Assembly: GCA_963755635.1 (NCBI GenBank)
Contig: CAVWKS010000010.1
Location: 186,001-250,000, forward strand
Length of the DNA: 64,000 bases
DNA from: AC-32 sp963755635
Lineage (GTDB): Bacteria; Actinomycetota; Thermoleophilia; Gaiellales; Gaiellaceae
Direction of reading: 5' to 3'
The position numbers and the translations under genes were made by a program. The first letter of the stretch is position 1, and every line of letters begins with the position of its first letter. Of this stretch, positions 55,059 to 63,645 are shown in pieces. The notes under the pieces are model-generated. The model saw only the letters and a program-made list of their open reading frames with translations, had not been told where the DNA came from and ran no database searches.

Positions 55059-56551
55059 TGCACTGGCTCGCGACCGCGCTGGTCTTGCTGCCGATCGGCG
55101 GGGCGCTCTGCATCTGGATCCTGCCGCTGAGCCCGTTCGCGGTGGGCTCGACGGCGCTCCTCGTCTCGCTCGCCGAGGTCGCGCTCTGGATCGACTCGGT
55201 CGCGCGCTTCGACTTTTCCAAGCCGGGCCTCCAGCTCGACCAGCAGACGAGCTGGTTCTCCGACCTGAACGTCTCCTACCACGTCGGCTTCTACGGCTTC
55301 TCGCTCTGGCTCGTCGGCATGACGGTGATCGTGCTCGCGGCCGCGGTGGGCTACGCCTTCTGGGCCGGCCGCGACCGGCCGCGCGCGTACTACGGGCTGA
55401 TGCTGCTCCTGACCGGCGCGCTCGTCGGCGTCTTCGTGGCTCAGGACCTGCTGCTCTTCTACGTCTTCTGGGAGGCGATGCTGATCCCGCTCTACGTGCT
55501 CGTCGGCGTGTGGGGCGGGCCTGGGCGACTCCGGGCGACGCTGCTGTTCGTGATCTACACGATGGTCGGCTCGCTGCTGATGCTGGCCTCGATCATCGTG
55601 CTCGGGCTCTCGCAGGGGACCTTCGACCTCGTCGGCACCGGCACGAACGGGAGCGACTGGATCTTCCTCGGCTTCGTAGCGGCGTTCGCGGTCAAGGCGC
55701 CGCTCTTCCCGCTCCACGCCTGGCTGCCGCCGGCGTACCGCGAGGCCCCGCCGGAGGTGGCGGCAGTGCTGTCGGGCGTCGTCTCGAAGGTGGCGGCTTT
55801 CGGCTTCCTGCGGATCGCGATCGCGAAGTTCCCGGGGCCGGTGTCGGACTTCCGGACGCCGATCCTGGTGCTGGCCGCGTGCGGGCTGGTCTACGGATCG
55901 TTGCTGGCGTTCCGCGCGCCCGACCTGCGCGGCGTGATCGCGTACTCGAGCCTCGCGCAGATGGGGCTGATCACGTTCGGGCTGTTCGCGGTGAACGACC
56001 TCGGGCTGAACGGCGCCGTGCTGCAGATGGTCAACCACGGGCTGATCTCGGCGACGCTCTTCCTGCTCGCGGGCGGAATCGAGAGGCGCACGGCGACCGG
56101 TGAGCTCGCGCGCCTGGGCGGGATGGCGCGCGGACGGCCGGCTCTGGCGACGCTGCTGATGACGACCGGGATCATCGCCCTCGCCGTGCCTGGCTCGACG
56201 GCGTTCGCGGGCGAGTTCGCGATCCTCTCCGGGGTCTTCTTCACCGGTTGGGGCTACGCGGTCGTCGGCGCGGTGGCGATCGTGCTCGCGGCGATGTACA
56301 TGCTGCGCCTGATCTCCGCCGTGCTGCACCTGTCGCCGGGGCCGGCGGTGACGGAGGCTGCGCTCGATCTTCGGCCGGCGGAGCTCGGCTTCCTCGTGCC
56401 GCTCGTTGCCCTGCTGCTCGTGCTCTCGGCCTGGCCGGCGGCGATCACCGACCGCTCGTTCGTCGGCGGCCCCGCGGTGGCGACCGGGCAGCAGTTCGCG
56501 ACCCCGCAGGACGACCCGGGCTTCACGATGACCGAGGGAAGGACGCCGTGA
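55058..56551 (+). CDS. nuoM: NADH-quinone oxidoreductase subunit M
   Basis: A 497-residue antiporter-like pump subunit. LLLFYVFWEAMLIPLYVLVG carries a conserved Glu, and KAPLFPLHAWLPPAYREAPP is the key-Lys helix. The ATG at 55058 shares one base with the nuoL stop codon. Confidence 0.95.
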   Translation: MHWLATALVLLPIGGALCIWILPLSPFAVGSTALLVSLAEVALWIDSVARFDFSKPGLQLDQQTSWFSDLNVSYHVGFYGFSLWLVGMTVIVLAAAVGYAFWAGRDRPRAYYGLMLLLTGALVGVFVAQDLLLFYVFWEAMLIPLYVLVGVWGGPGRLRATLLFVIYTMVGSLLMLASIIVLGLSQGTFDLVGTGTNGSDWIFLGFVAAFAVKAPLFPLHAWLPPAYREAPPEVAAVLSGVVSKVAAFGFLRIAIAKFPGPVSDFRTPILVLAACGLVYGSLLAFRAPDLRGVIAYSSLAQMGLITFGLFAVNDLGLNGAVLQMVNHGLISATLFLLAGGIERRTATGELARLGGMARGRPALATLLMTTGIIALAVPGSTAFAGEFAILSGVFFTGWGYAVVGAVAIVLAAMYMLRLISAVLHLSPGPAVTEAALDLRPAELGFLVPLVALLLVLSAWPAAITDRSFVGGPAVATGQQFATPQDDPGFTMTEGRTP

Positions 56552-58026
56552 TCCCCACGCCGCACGTCGACTGGCTCGCGATCTCGGCGCCGCTCTCGCT
56601 GCTCGCGGCGGGCGGCGTGTGCCTACTCGGGGCGGTGCTGACGCCGCGCAGCTGGCGTCGTGTCTTCGGCGCGACGGTCTGCGCGCTCGGCTTCGCGGCG
56701 GCGATCGTCTTCGCGGTGATCCTCTACACGCACTCGGCGGACGGGCACGGCGTGATCGGCGGCGCGATCCAGCGCGACCGGCTGGCCGCCATGGCGGCGG
56801 TCATCATCGCCGGAGCGGGCCTGCTGGCGATCGGCACCTCGTACTCCGAGCCGATGACCGACGACCACATCGCCGAGTACTACGCGCTGCTGGCGTGGGC
56901 GGGCGCGGGGATGGCGTTCCTCGTCAGCGCCAGCTCGCTGATGACGCTCTTCCTCGGGCTCGAGTGGTTCTCGATCAGCCTCTACATCCTCTGCGCGATC
57001 GACGTCAACCTGGTCGGGTCGCTCGAGGCGGGCCTGAAGTACCTGATCGTCGGCGGCTTCGGCTCGGCGATGCTGCTGTTCGGGTCGGCGCTCGTCTACG
57101 GAGCGACCGGGGCGCTGCGCTTCGGCGAGATCGCGAGCGCGGTCTCGGCCCAGCACCTGAGCCACGACGCGCTGCTCGTCGCGGGGCTCGCGCTGATGAT
57201 CGGCGGCCTCGGGTTCAAGGCCTCGGCCGCGCCGTTCCACATGTGGACGCCCGACGTCTACGAGGGCGCGCCCACGCCGGTGACGGCGTTCATGTCGGCC
57301 GCGACCAAGACGGCCGCGCTCGTCCTGATGATGCGCGTGCTCGTGACCGCGTTCCCGCAGGAGGCGCGGCTCTGGACCGTGACCGTCGCCGTGCTGGCGT
57401 GCGCGTCGCTGGCGGTGGGGAACCTGGCGGCGCTCGTGCAGACGAACGTCAAGCGGATGCTCGCCTACTCGTCGATCTCGCACGCGGGCTTCATGTTGAT
57501 CGCGATCGCCTCGAACAACGCGCTCGGCGGGCGGGCGCTGCTCTACTACCTGATCCCGTACTCGGCGATGTCGGTCGGCTCGTTCGCGGTCGTCGCCGCG
57601 CGAGAGCGGGAGCTGAACCGGCCGGTGACGGTCGAGGGGCTTTCTGGGTTCGGCTGGGAACGGCCGCTGCTCGGCGTGTCGCTGGGGGTCTTCATGCTCG
57701 GCTTCGCCGGGTTCCCGCTGACCGGCGGGTTCGTCGGGAAGTTCTACGTCTTCGCGGCTGCGTACAAGCACGGGTGGACGTGGCTCGTGATCGTCGGCGT
57801 CGCCGCGACGGCGGTCAGCCTCTACTACTACCTGGGCGTGATCCGGGCGCTCTTCATGCGCCCGGCCGCGGAGCTGCAGCTGGCGCCGGTGGTGGGCGGG
57901 TCACCGCCGGCCGAGCGGGTGCTCCAGGGGGCGGTTGCCGCTGCGCTCGTGGTGACCGTGGGCTCGTTCTTCGCGGTGCAGCCGCTGATCGACGTCGCGA
58001 AGCAGGCTGCGGACTCGATCTTCTAA
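56548..58026 (+). CDS. nuoN: NADH-quinone oxidoreductase subunit N
   Basis: A 492-residue antiporter-like pump subunit and last gene of the operon. LGFKASAAPFHMWTPDVYEG and NLAALVQTNVKRMLAYSSIS are typical. The GTG at 56548 overlaps nuoM by 4 nt. No strong terminator hairpin is visible right after it; the 93-bp gap before the opposite-strand gene has only a weak CCC...GGGG pairing. Confidence 0.95.
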   Translation: MIPTPHVDWLAISAPLSLLAAGGVCLLGAVLTPRSWRRVFGATVCALGFAAAIVFAVILYTHSADGHGVIGGAIQRDRLAAMAAVIIAGAGLLAIGTSYSEPMTDDHIAEYYALLAWAGAGMAFLVSASSLMTLFLGLEWFSISLYILCAIDVNLVGSLEAGLKYLIVGGFGSAMLLFGSALVYGATGALRFGEIASAVSAQHLSHDALLVAGLALMIGGLGFKASAAPFHMWTPDVYEGAPTPVTAFMSAATKTAALVLMMRVLVTAFPQEARLWTVTVAVLACASLAVGNLAALVQTNVKRMLAYSSISHAGFMLIAIASNNALGGRALLYYLIPYSAMSVGSFAVVAARERELNRPVTVEGLSGFGWERPLLGVSLGVFMLGFAGFPLTGGFVGKFYVFAAAYKHGWTWLVIVGVAATAVSLYYYLGVIRALFMRPAAELQLAPVVGGSPPAERVLQGAVAAALVVTVGSFFAVQPLIDVAKQAADSIF

Positions 58027-58119
58027 GAAGTCACACAATCGGCACGAAGGCGTCACACACGCGTGCGCTCTTCCGCGGTACCGTCCCAAACCCCCACCCA
58101 CCCGGGGTTAATTGACCGC

Positions 58120-58470
58120 TTAGGAGGGCCGGCGGCGCAGCTCGCCGACCAGGCCCGCGAGCGCCTGGATGCAGAAGATCGCCAGGCAGGCGATCACCGC
58201 CGAGCGGCCGAACGCAGGCACGGTCCCCTCGGAGAGCCGGGGCGCGCGCACCGCGGCTCCGGTCACCGTCAGCGCGACCACGACTCCCCAGAGCAGGGCG
58301 TGCAGCCGAGCGCCCCCGTCCTCGAGCGAGTCGCCGAACGCCTCCAGCGCGGCCACCGCCGCGGCCGGCACCGCCGCCAGCAGCGCGTAGAACGCGACGC
58401 CGTGCATCCCCGCCCCGTCCGCCGCCGCGGCCGCCAGCACGAGCGCGACCGGAATCCACCGACGAGTCAT
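58120..58470 (-). CDS. Small integral membrane protein
   Basis: A 116-residue protein with about four hydrophobic segments, starting MTRRWIPVALVLAAAAADGA. Alanine-rich and otherwise unremarkable; no family recognised. It converges on nuoN. Confidence 0.6.
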   Translation of the reverse strand: MTRRWIPVALVLAAAAADGAGMHGVAFYALLAAVPAAAVAALEAFGDSLEDGGARLHALLWGVVVALTVTGAAVRAPRLSEGTVPAFGRSAVIACLAIFCIQALAGLVGELRRRPS

Positions 58471-58541
58471 GGCCGGAGGTTCGGCGTGCGCGCCGCCGCT
58501 CCTTCGTTACGCTCACGCCACCCAGTGAGAAAGGAGCGCGC

Positions 58542-59234
58542 ATGCCCGATGTGTCCGTGACGTGGCTCGGCCACGCCAGCTTCCGCATCGACTCGCCCGG
58601 CGGCAAGCGGATCTACGTCGACCCCTGGCTCGGCAACCCGAAGTGCCCGGATTCCGAGAAAGAACCGGAGCGGATCGACGTGATCGCGCTCACGCACGGG
58701 CACGGCGACCACGTCGGCGAGACGGTCGAGCTGAGCAAGCAGTTCGAGCCCGAGATCGTCGCCATGGTCGAGCTGAAAGGCTGGCTCGGCGGGCAGGGAG
58801 CGAGGACCGGCGACATGCCCGGCCCGAACAAGGGCGGCACGGTCGAGGCCGCGGGGGTCAAGTTCACGCTCGTGAACGCCTTTCATTCGAGCTCCAGCGA
58901 CGACCTGACCTACCTGGGCGAGGCCGCGGGAATCGTGATCGAGCTCGAGAACGGCACGAAGCTCTACTTCGCAGGCGACACGTGCGTCTTCGGCGACATG
59001 CAGCTGATCGGCCGGATCTACTCGCCGGATGTCGCGGTCCTTCCGATCGGCGGCCACTTCACGATGGACCCGCGGGAGGCCGGCGTCGCGCTCGAGCTGC
59101 TCGGGACGAAGCGCTGCATCCCCTGCCACTACGGCACGTTCCCGCTCCTCGCCGGCACGCCGGACGAACTGCGCGAGCAAGCTCCGGGCGTCGAGGTGCT
59201 CGAGCTCGAGCCGGGGGAGACGACGACGGTTTGA
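58542..59234 (+). CDS. Metallo-beta-lactamase-fold hydrolase, UPF0173 type
   Basis: A 230-residue cytoplasmic protein with VIALTHGHGDHVGETVELSK, containing the HxHxDH zinc motif, then LYFAGDTCVFGDMQLIGRIY and a later His in CIPCHYGTFPLL. The metal site looks complete. UPF0173 members have no well-known substrate. The ATG at 58542 has GAAAGGAG upstream. The next gene starts at its stop codon. Confidence 0.87.
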   Translation: MPDVSVTWLGHASFRIDSPGGKRIYVDPWLGNPKCPDSEKEPERIDVIALTHGHGDHVGETVELSKQFEPEIVAMVELKGWLGGQGARTGDMPGPNKGGTVEAAGVKFTLVNAFHSSSSDDLTYLGEAAGIVIELENGTKLYFAGDTCVFGDMQLIGRIYSPDVAVLPIGGHFTMDPREAGVALELLGTKRCIPCHYGTFPLLAGTPDELREQAPGVEVLELEPGETTTV

Positions 59235-59506
59235 GAGAGCGCTGGTTCGGCGCGACCGGCCGGCGGGTGCCGGAGATCGCGGTCGAGGGCGAGCTGGAGC
59301 TCGGCGACGCGCTCGTGCTCGATGACGTCTCCGACATGGATGCACTCCATGCTGCGCACGAGGCCGGACGGCCGGTGGTCGTCCGCGCCGGCTCGGCGGA
59401 AGCCATCAGGGATGCGCTCGCACGGCCCGAGGTCGCCTGCGTGCTCGTGCCCCCGGACCACCGCGAGCTGCTCGAACTCGACCTGACCGAGCTGACGTAT
59501 GGCTAG
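59231..59506 (+). CDS. Small uncharacterised protein
   Basis: A 91-residue protein read from TTG 59231, overlapping the hydrolase stop codon (TTGA), with GGGGGAG upstream. It contains VRAGSAEAIRDALARPEVAC and ends LTELTYG. The frame fits tightly between its neighbours with overlaps on both sides, which supports it. No family recognised. Confidence 0.55.
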   Translation: MRERWFGATGRRVPEIAVEGELELGDALVLDDVSDMDALHAAHEAGRPVVVRAGSAEAIRDALARPEVACVLVPPDHRELLELDLTELTYG

Positions 59507-60338
59507 ACGCGTCGCCACGTACTCGATAGCCGCCTGCGACCTCGACGCGGGCCAGTGGGGCGTCGCGACCCAGTCCAAGTTCCTCGCGGTCGGCTCGGTC
59601 GTCCCGTGGGCGGAGCCCGGCGTCGGCGCGATCGCAACGCAGGCCTACGCGAACCCCCGTTACGGCCCGAACGGGCTGACGCTGCTCCGCGAAGGCCTGA
59701 GCGCCGAGGAAGTGGTCGAACGGCTCACCGCTGCCGATGACGGACGCGACCACCGCCAGCTTGGCGTGGTCGACGGCCAGGGGCGAGGCGCGAGCTACAC
59801 CGGCTCGGAGTGCATGGAGTGGGCCGGCGGCCGGACCGGCGAGTGCTATGCGGCGCAGGGGAACATCCTCGTCTCGGCCGAGACCGTGGACGCGATCGCC
59901 GAGACCTTCGAGTCGAGCTCGGGCCCGCTCGCAACGCGGCTGCTCGACTCCCTCGACGCGGCCCAGGCGGCGGGCGGCGACCGGCGCGGCCAGCAGTCGG
60001 CGGCGCTCCTGATCGTCGAGCAGGACGGCGGCTACGCGTCGCTGTCGGACGTCGTAGTCGAGCTGCGTGTCGAGGACCACGAGCGCCCGCTGGAGGAGCT
60101 CCGCCGCCTTTACGGCCTGCACGACGCGATCTTCGGCAAGACGCCGTGGGAAGACTGGCTGGAAGTCGACGACGAGCTCGCCGGCGAGCTCCGCGAGCGC
60201 CTGGCCAAGCTCGGCTACGAGGGCGACCTCGAAAAATCGTTCTCTGCCTGGGCCGGGAAGGAGAATCTCGAGGAGCGCCTCGACGGCGTCAAGCGGGTCG
60301 ACCCGGTCGTGCTCGAAGAGCTGAGAAGGCAGACGTGA
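59499..60338 (+). CDS. DUF1028 family protein (Ntn-hydrolase-like)
   Basis: A 279-residue protein. MARRVATYSIAACDLDAGQW and PGVGAIATQAYANPRYGPNG match DUF1028, whose fold resembles N-terminal nucleophile hydrolases. YTGSECMEWAGGRTGECYAA and QGNILVSAETVDAIAETFES are typical. The last 80 residues are a less conserved extension. The ATG at 59499 overlaps the preceding gene by 8 nt. Substrate unknown. Confidence 0.83.
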   Translation: MARRVATYSIAACDLDAGQWGVATQSKFLAVGSVVPWAEPGVGAIATQAYANPRYGPNGLTLLREGLSAEEVVERLTAADDGRDHRQLGVVDGQGRGASYTGSECMEWAGGRTGECYAAQGNILVSAETVDAIAETFESSSGPLATRLLDSLDAAQAAGGDRRGQQSAALLIVEQDGGYASLSDVVVELRVEDHERPLEELRRLYGLHDAIFGKTPWEDWLEVDDELAGELRERLAKLGYEGDLEKSFSAWAGKENLEERLDGVKRVDPVVLEELRRQT

Positions 60339-61006
60339 GCGGACGCGTCGTTCACATCTCCGAGCTCGAGCTGTACCCGATCGAGGGCCAGGAGGGCCTG
60401 ACGTTGCGGCCGGTCAGGCGGCACTTCGACATCCGCGCTTTCGGCGTCAACGCGTACACGGCGGAAGAGGCCGGCCAGCGCGTGGTCGAGGAGCACCGAG
60501 AGCAGGACGGCCATGAGGAGCTGTACGTCGTCGTCTCGGGCCGCGCGACCTTCATGGTCGACGGCGAGGAGCACGACGCCCCCGCGGGCACGCTCGTCCA
60601 CTGCCCGCCCGGCACGCTCCGCGGCGCGATCGCGGCGGAGCCCGGAACGACGGTGCTCGGCATCGGCGCCAAGCCGGGCGAGGTCTTCGAGCCGTCGGGC
60701 TGGGAGTGGGCGTTCGTCGGCATGTCGCTCCTCGCGCAGGGCAAGGAAGAGGAGGCTCGCGCCGAGTTCCAGGCCGGGCTCAGAGCGCACCCGGGCGCGT
60801 GGCAGGGCCACTACAACCTTGCCTGCGCCGAGGCCAAGCTCGGAAGCCTCGACGCAGCCCTCGAGCAGCTCGAGCTTGCTGCGGAGATCGACCGCGAGGC
60901 GGTCGCGAAGTACGCCACCGAGGACTCCGACCTCGCGCCGCTGTTCGACGATCCGCGCTTCCTAGCGATCACCGGGCAGGCGGACCCCAACGGCACCGGC
61001 TCGTAG
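60335..61006 (+). CDS. Cupin-TPR fusion protein
   Basis: A 223-residue protein. Residues 40-120 form a cupin barrel with DGHEELYVVVSGRATFMVDG and APAGTLVHCPPGTLRGAI. Residues 130-205 resemble tetratricopeptide repeats (GMSLLAQGKEEEARAEFQAG, YNLACAEAKLGSLDAALEQL). The GTG at 60335 overlaps DUF1028 by 4 nt. Its end overlaps the opposite Ldh-like gene by 45 nt. A ligand-binding cupin with a protein-contact domain is a reasonable but unproven reading. Confidence 0.8.
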   Translation: MSGRVVHISELELYPIEGQEGLTLRPVRRHFDIRAFGVNAYTAEEAGQRVVEEHREQDGHEELYVVVSGRATFMVDGEEHDAPAGTLVHCPPGTLRGAIAAEPGTTVLGIGAKPGEVFEPSGWEWAFVGMSLLAQGKEEEARAEFQAGLRAHPGAWQGHYNLACAEAKLGSLDAALEQLELAAEIDREAVAKYATEDSDLAPLFDDPRFLAITGQADPNGTGS

Positions 61007-61721
61007 CGCCGGCACCGGGTCCGCCTCGGGCCGCGCGACCAGCAGCACCGCGCCGTAGCCGAGCTCGGCCACGAGGGAGTCGACGAGCAGCTGCAGGCCC
61101 AGCGCGAGCGCGAAGGCCTTGTGCGCATGCTCGCCCCCGAACGGGACGAGCTCGTCCTCGTCCGCGAGGCCTGCGATCACATCCCCGTAGGTGACCCGGC
61201 CCATCGAGACATCCGCGACCAGCGGGTCGCCCTCCGAGCTCGGGATCGCGATCGCCAGTGGGTTCGTCCCCGCCAGCTTCGGCCCGCCTTCGGGATGAGC
61301 CAGCCGCGCTGGAGACGTCGCCGTCAGCGCCGCGACGAGACCGCCCTCGGCGAGCTTGCGCCCCCAGTAGCCGAGCATGCCGGTCGGGAAGCAGCGCTGC
61401 GCGACAACCAGGCGCGCGTGCTCGGGTGGCTCGGCCAGCTGCGCCTCGACGATCGCGGCCAGGGTGAGGTAGCCGAGCGTGCCGTTGCCGTCCCACCGCT
61501 CGTAGCCCGGCTCGGAGAGGAGCCGCCGCGGCACGTGCGGCGGGGTCGAAGCCGACCGGACCGGTCTCCAGCCAGTCCACGCGCGAGAGCCCGTGCCCCT
61601 GCTTGCCCCGCCGCTCGGCGTCGAGGAAGTGCGCGGCCAGCGTCTCCGCGTCCGCCTCGGAGAACCCGAGTGTCATGAGCCGCTCGCGCACCATTCTCAC
61701 GAAATCCTTACCGACGGTCAC
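60962..61721 (-). pseudogene. Ldh family (type 2 malate/L-lactate dehydrogenase-like) protein, one frameshift, short
   Basis: The N-terminal frame from 61721 has DFVRMVRERLMTLGFSEADA and RRGKQGHGLSRVDWLETG, where the His-Gly matches the family catalytic segment. The frame breaks in the GGGG at 61542-61545; dropping one base joins GFDPPHVPRRLLSEPGYERW and continues YERWDGNGTLGYLTLAAIVE. The end, VGVRLPGDR, lies where other members have 30-50 more residues, so the protein of about 253 residues is short as well as frameshifted. It overlaps the opposite cupin-TPR gene. Confidence 0.7.
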
Positions 61722-61830
61722 CGCTTTTTCGGTGCGGCGAACGTCTAAGTGATTGTTCAGCGGGGCTCAACGGTCAGAAGCCCCGGGGTCCGCTGGAAGC
61801 GGAAGGCGCCTCTCCGGGGGCGTCTTTCGC

Positions 61831-62910
61831 CTATTGGAGGACCGGCAGCGCCTTGACGATGCCGATGCCCTGCTCCCGCTTCGTCGCTGCGATCGCCTCG
61901 GCGATCTCCGTGATCGCTCGCGCAGGCTCCGCGTCCGGATCGCTCTCGACCAGCGGCTCGCCCGCGTCGCCGGATTCGCGCAGCCGCGCGTCGAGCGGCA
62001 CGCGCCCGAGCAATGGGATCCCGAGATCGTCGGCCAGGCGCTGGCCGCCGCCCGTCCCGAACGCCTCGCCGCTCATGTTCTCGACCACTCCGAGCAGCCG
62101 CATGTTCGTCTTCTGCGCCATCAGCGCCGCGCGCGCCGCGACCTCCTGGGCCAGCGGCTGCGGCGTCGTCACGATCACGGCCTCGGCACGCGGAAGCAGC
62201 TGACCAAGCGAAATCGAGACGTCACCGGTGCCGGGCGGCATGTCGACGACGAGCGTGTCGAGCTCGCCCCAGTGGACGTCGGTGAGGAACTGCTCGAGCG
62301 CGCGGTGCAGCATCGGCCCGCGCCACATCACCGGCTGGTTGTCGTCGAGGAAGAAGCCGATCGACATCAGCTTGAGGTCGCCGCGAACCGGCGGAACGAT
62401 CATCCGGTCGACGGCGACCGGCTTCTGGTCGATCCCGAGCAGGTGCGGGATCGAGTGGCCGTAGACGTCCGCGTCCAGGATCCCGGTGCGCTGCCCGAGC
62501 TTCGAGAACGCCGCCGCGAGGTTCGCCGACAGCGTGGACTTGCCGACGCCTCCCTTGCCGCTCGCGATCGCGAGCACGCGCGTGGAGCGGTCGAGCGCGA
62601 TCCCCTTCGTCCGCTCGGTCACCGAGCCCCGCAGGCGGGCGGTCAGCGCCGAGCGCTCCTCGGGCGTCATGACGTCGAACTCGAGCTGGACACGGTCGAC
62701 GCCGTCGATGGGCGCGAGCGCGCGGCCGACCTGCTCCTCGAAGCTCGACCGAAGCGGGCAGCCTGCGACCGTGAGCGCGATCTCGACGGTCACGTCGCCG
62801 CCGGCGATCGTGATCTCGCGAACCATGTCGAGCTCGACGACGTTGCGCTTGAGCTCGGGGTCGATCACCTGCTCGAGCGCTTTCAGGATCTCTTCTCGCG
62901 AAGCTTCCAT
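61831..62910 (-). CDS. Mrp/NBP35-type ATP-binding Fe-S carrier with N-terminal MIP18 domain
   Basis: A 359-residue protein. The N-terminal MIP18/DUF59 domain (about 5-90) has SREEILKALEQVIDPELKRN, and the P-loop ATPase domain begins IASGKGGVGKSTLSANLAAA near residue 115. VDMPPGTGDVSISLGQLLPR is the switch region. Such proteins carry iron-sulfur clusters to target enzymes; complex I, LipA and the TCA enzymes here are possible clients. The ATG at 62910 begins MEASREE. The CxxC seen in many Mrp proteins is not evident. Confidence 0.9.
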   Translation of the reverse strand: MEASREEILKALEQVIDPELKRNVVELDMVREITIAGGDVTVEIALTVAGCPLRSSFEEQVGRALAPIDGVDRVQLEFDVMTPEERSALTARLRGSVTERTKGIALDRSTRVLAIASGKGGVGKSTLSANLAAAFSKLGQRTGILDADVYGHSIPHLLGIDQKPVAVDRMIVPPVRGDLKLMSIGFFLDDNQPVMWRGPMLHRALEQFLTDVHWGELDTLVVDMPPGTGDVSISLGQLLPRAEAVIVTTPQPLAQEVAARAALMAQKTNMRLLGVVENMSGEAFGTGGGQRLADDLGIPLLGRVPLDARLRESGDAGEPLVESDPDAEPARAITEIAEAIAATKREQGIGIVKALPVLQ

Positions 62911-62922
62911 CCGCGGTTGAGC

Positions 62923-63645
62923 CTAGCTGAGCCGGCGTTTGAGCCAGAGACCGTTCCGCACCGCATAGCCGTTCCGGTCGTTGTTGAAGTACGCGTAGAC
63001 GTCTCCCTGGGCGGCCCACTCCTCGATCCGCCGCGCCCACTCTTCGAGCTCGGTCTTCGAGTAGTTCGAGTAGCGGCCCCGCGTGCCCTCGTGGAAGCGG
63101 ATGAACGTCCAGTCGGCGGTCAGCTCGTGCGCCTGGAAAGGCCGCTTCGGCGTGTCGCCGATCACCAAGGCGACGCCGTGGGCGCGGAGCAGCTCGTAGA
63201 CCTCCGGCACGAACCAGCTCTCGTGCCGGAACTCGAAGCAGTGCCGGCCGGGCGGCAGCTGCGCCAGCGCTTCGGCGAGTCGCTCGTCGTCGCGCCGGAA
63301 GGTGCCCGGCAGCTGCCAGAGCACCGGCCCGAGCTTCTGCGTCCCGACGAGCGGCCGGATCCGCGAGTAGAAGAGGTCGAGGCTCGGCGGCAGGTCGCGC
63401 AGCCGCTTGATGTGCGTCACGTAGCGGCTCATCTTCACGGCGAAGAGGAAGTCCGGCGGCGTCTCGTCGACCCACTTCGCGACCGCGGTCTCGCGAGGCA
63501 GCCGGTAGAAGGTCATGTTGATCTCGACCGTGTCGAAGTGCTCGGCGTAAAAGCCGAGCCAGCGCCGTGGCGCGAAGCGCGGCGGATAGAAGACGCCGTT
63601 CCGCCAGTGCTGGTAGTTCCAGCCCGAGCAGCCGATGCGGATCAC
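62923..63645 (-). CDS. DUF72 family protein
   Basis: A 240-residue TIM-barrel-like protein of unknown function. MIRIGCSGWNYQHWRNGVFY and FAVKMSRYVTHIKRLRD are typical of DUF72. The ATG at 63645 overlaps the inositol-phosphatase-like gene by 4 nt, so they are co-transcribed. It is 12 nt upstream of the Mrp gene. Confidence 0.85.
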   Translation of the reverse strand: MIRIGCSGWNYQHWRNGVFYPPRFAPRRWLGFYAEHFDTVEINMTFYRLPRETAVAKWVDETPPDFLFAVKMSRYVTHIKRLRDLPPSLDLFYSRIRPLVGTQKLGPVLWQLPGTFRRDDERLAEALAQLPPGRHCFEFRHESWFVPEVYELLRAHGVALVIGDTPKRPFQAHELTADWTFIRFHEGTRGRYSNYSKTELEEWARRIEEWAAQGDVYAYFNNDRNGYAVRNGLWLKRRLS

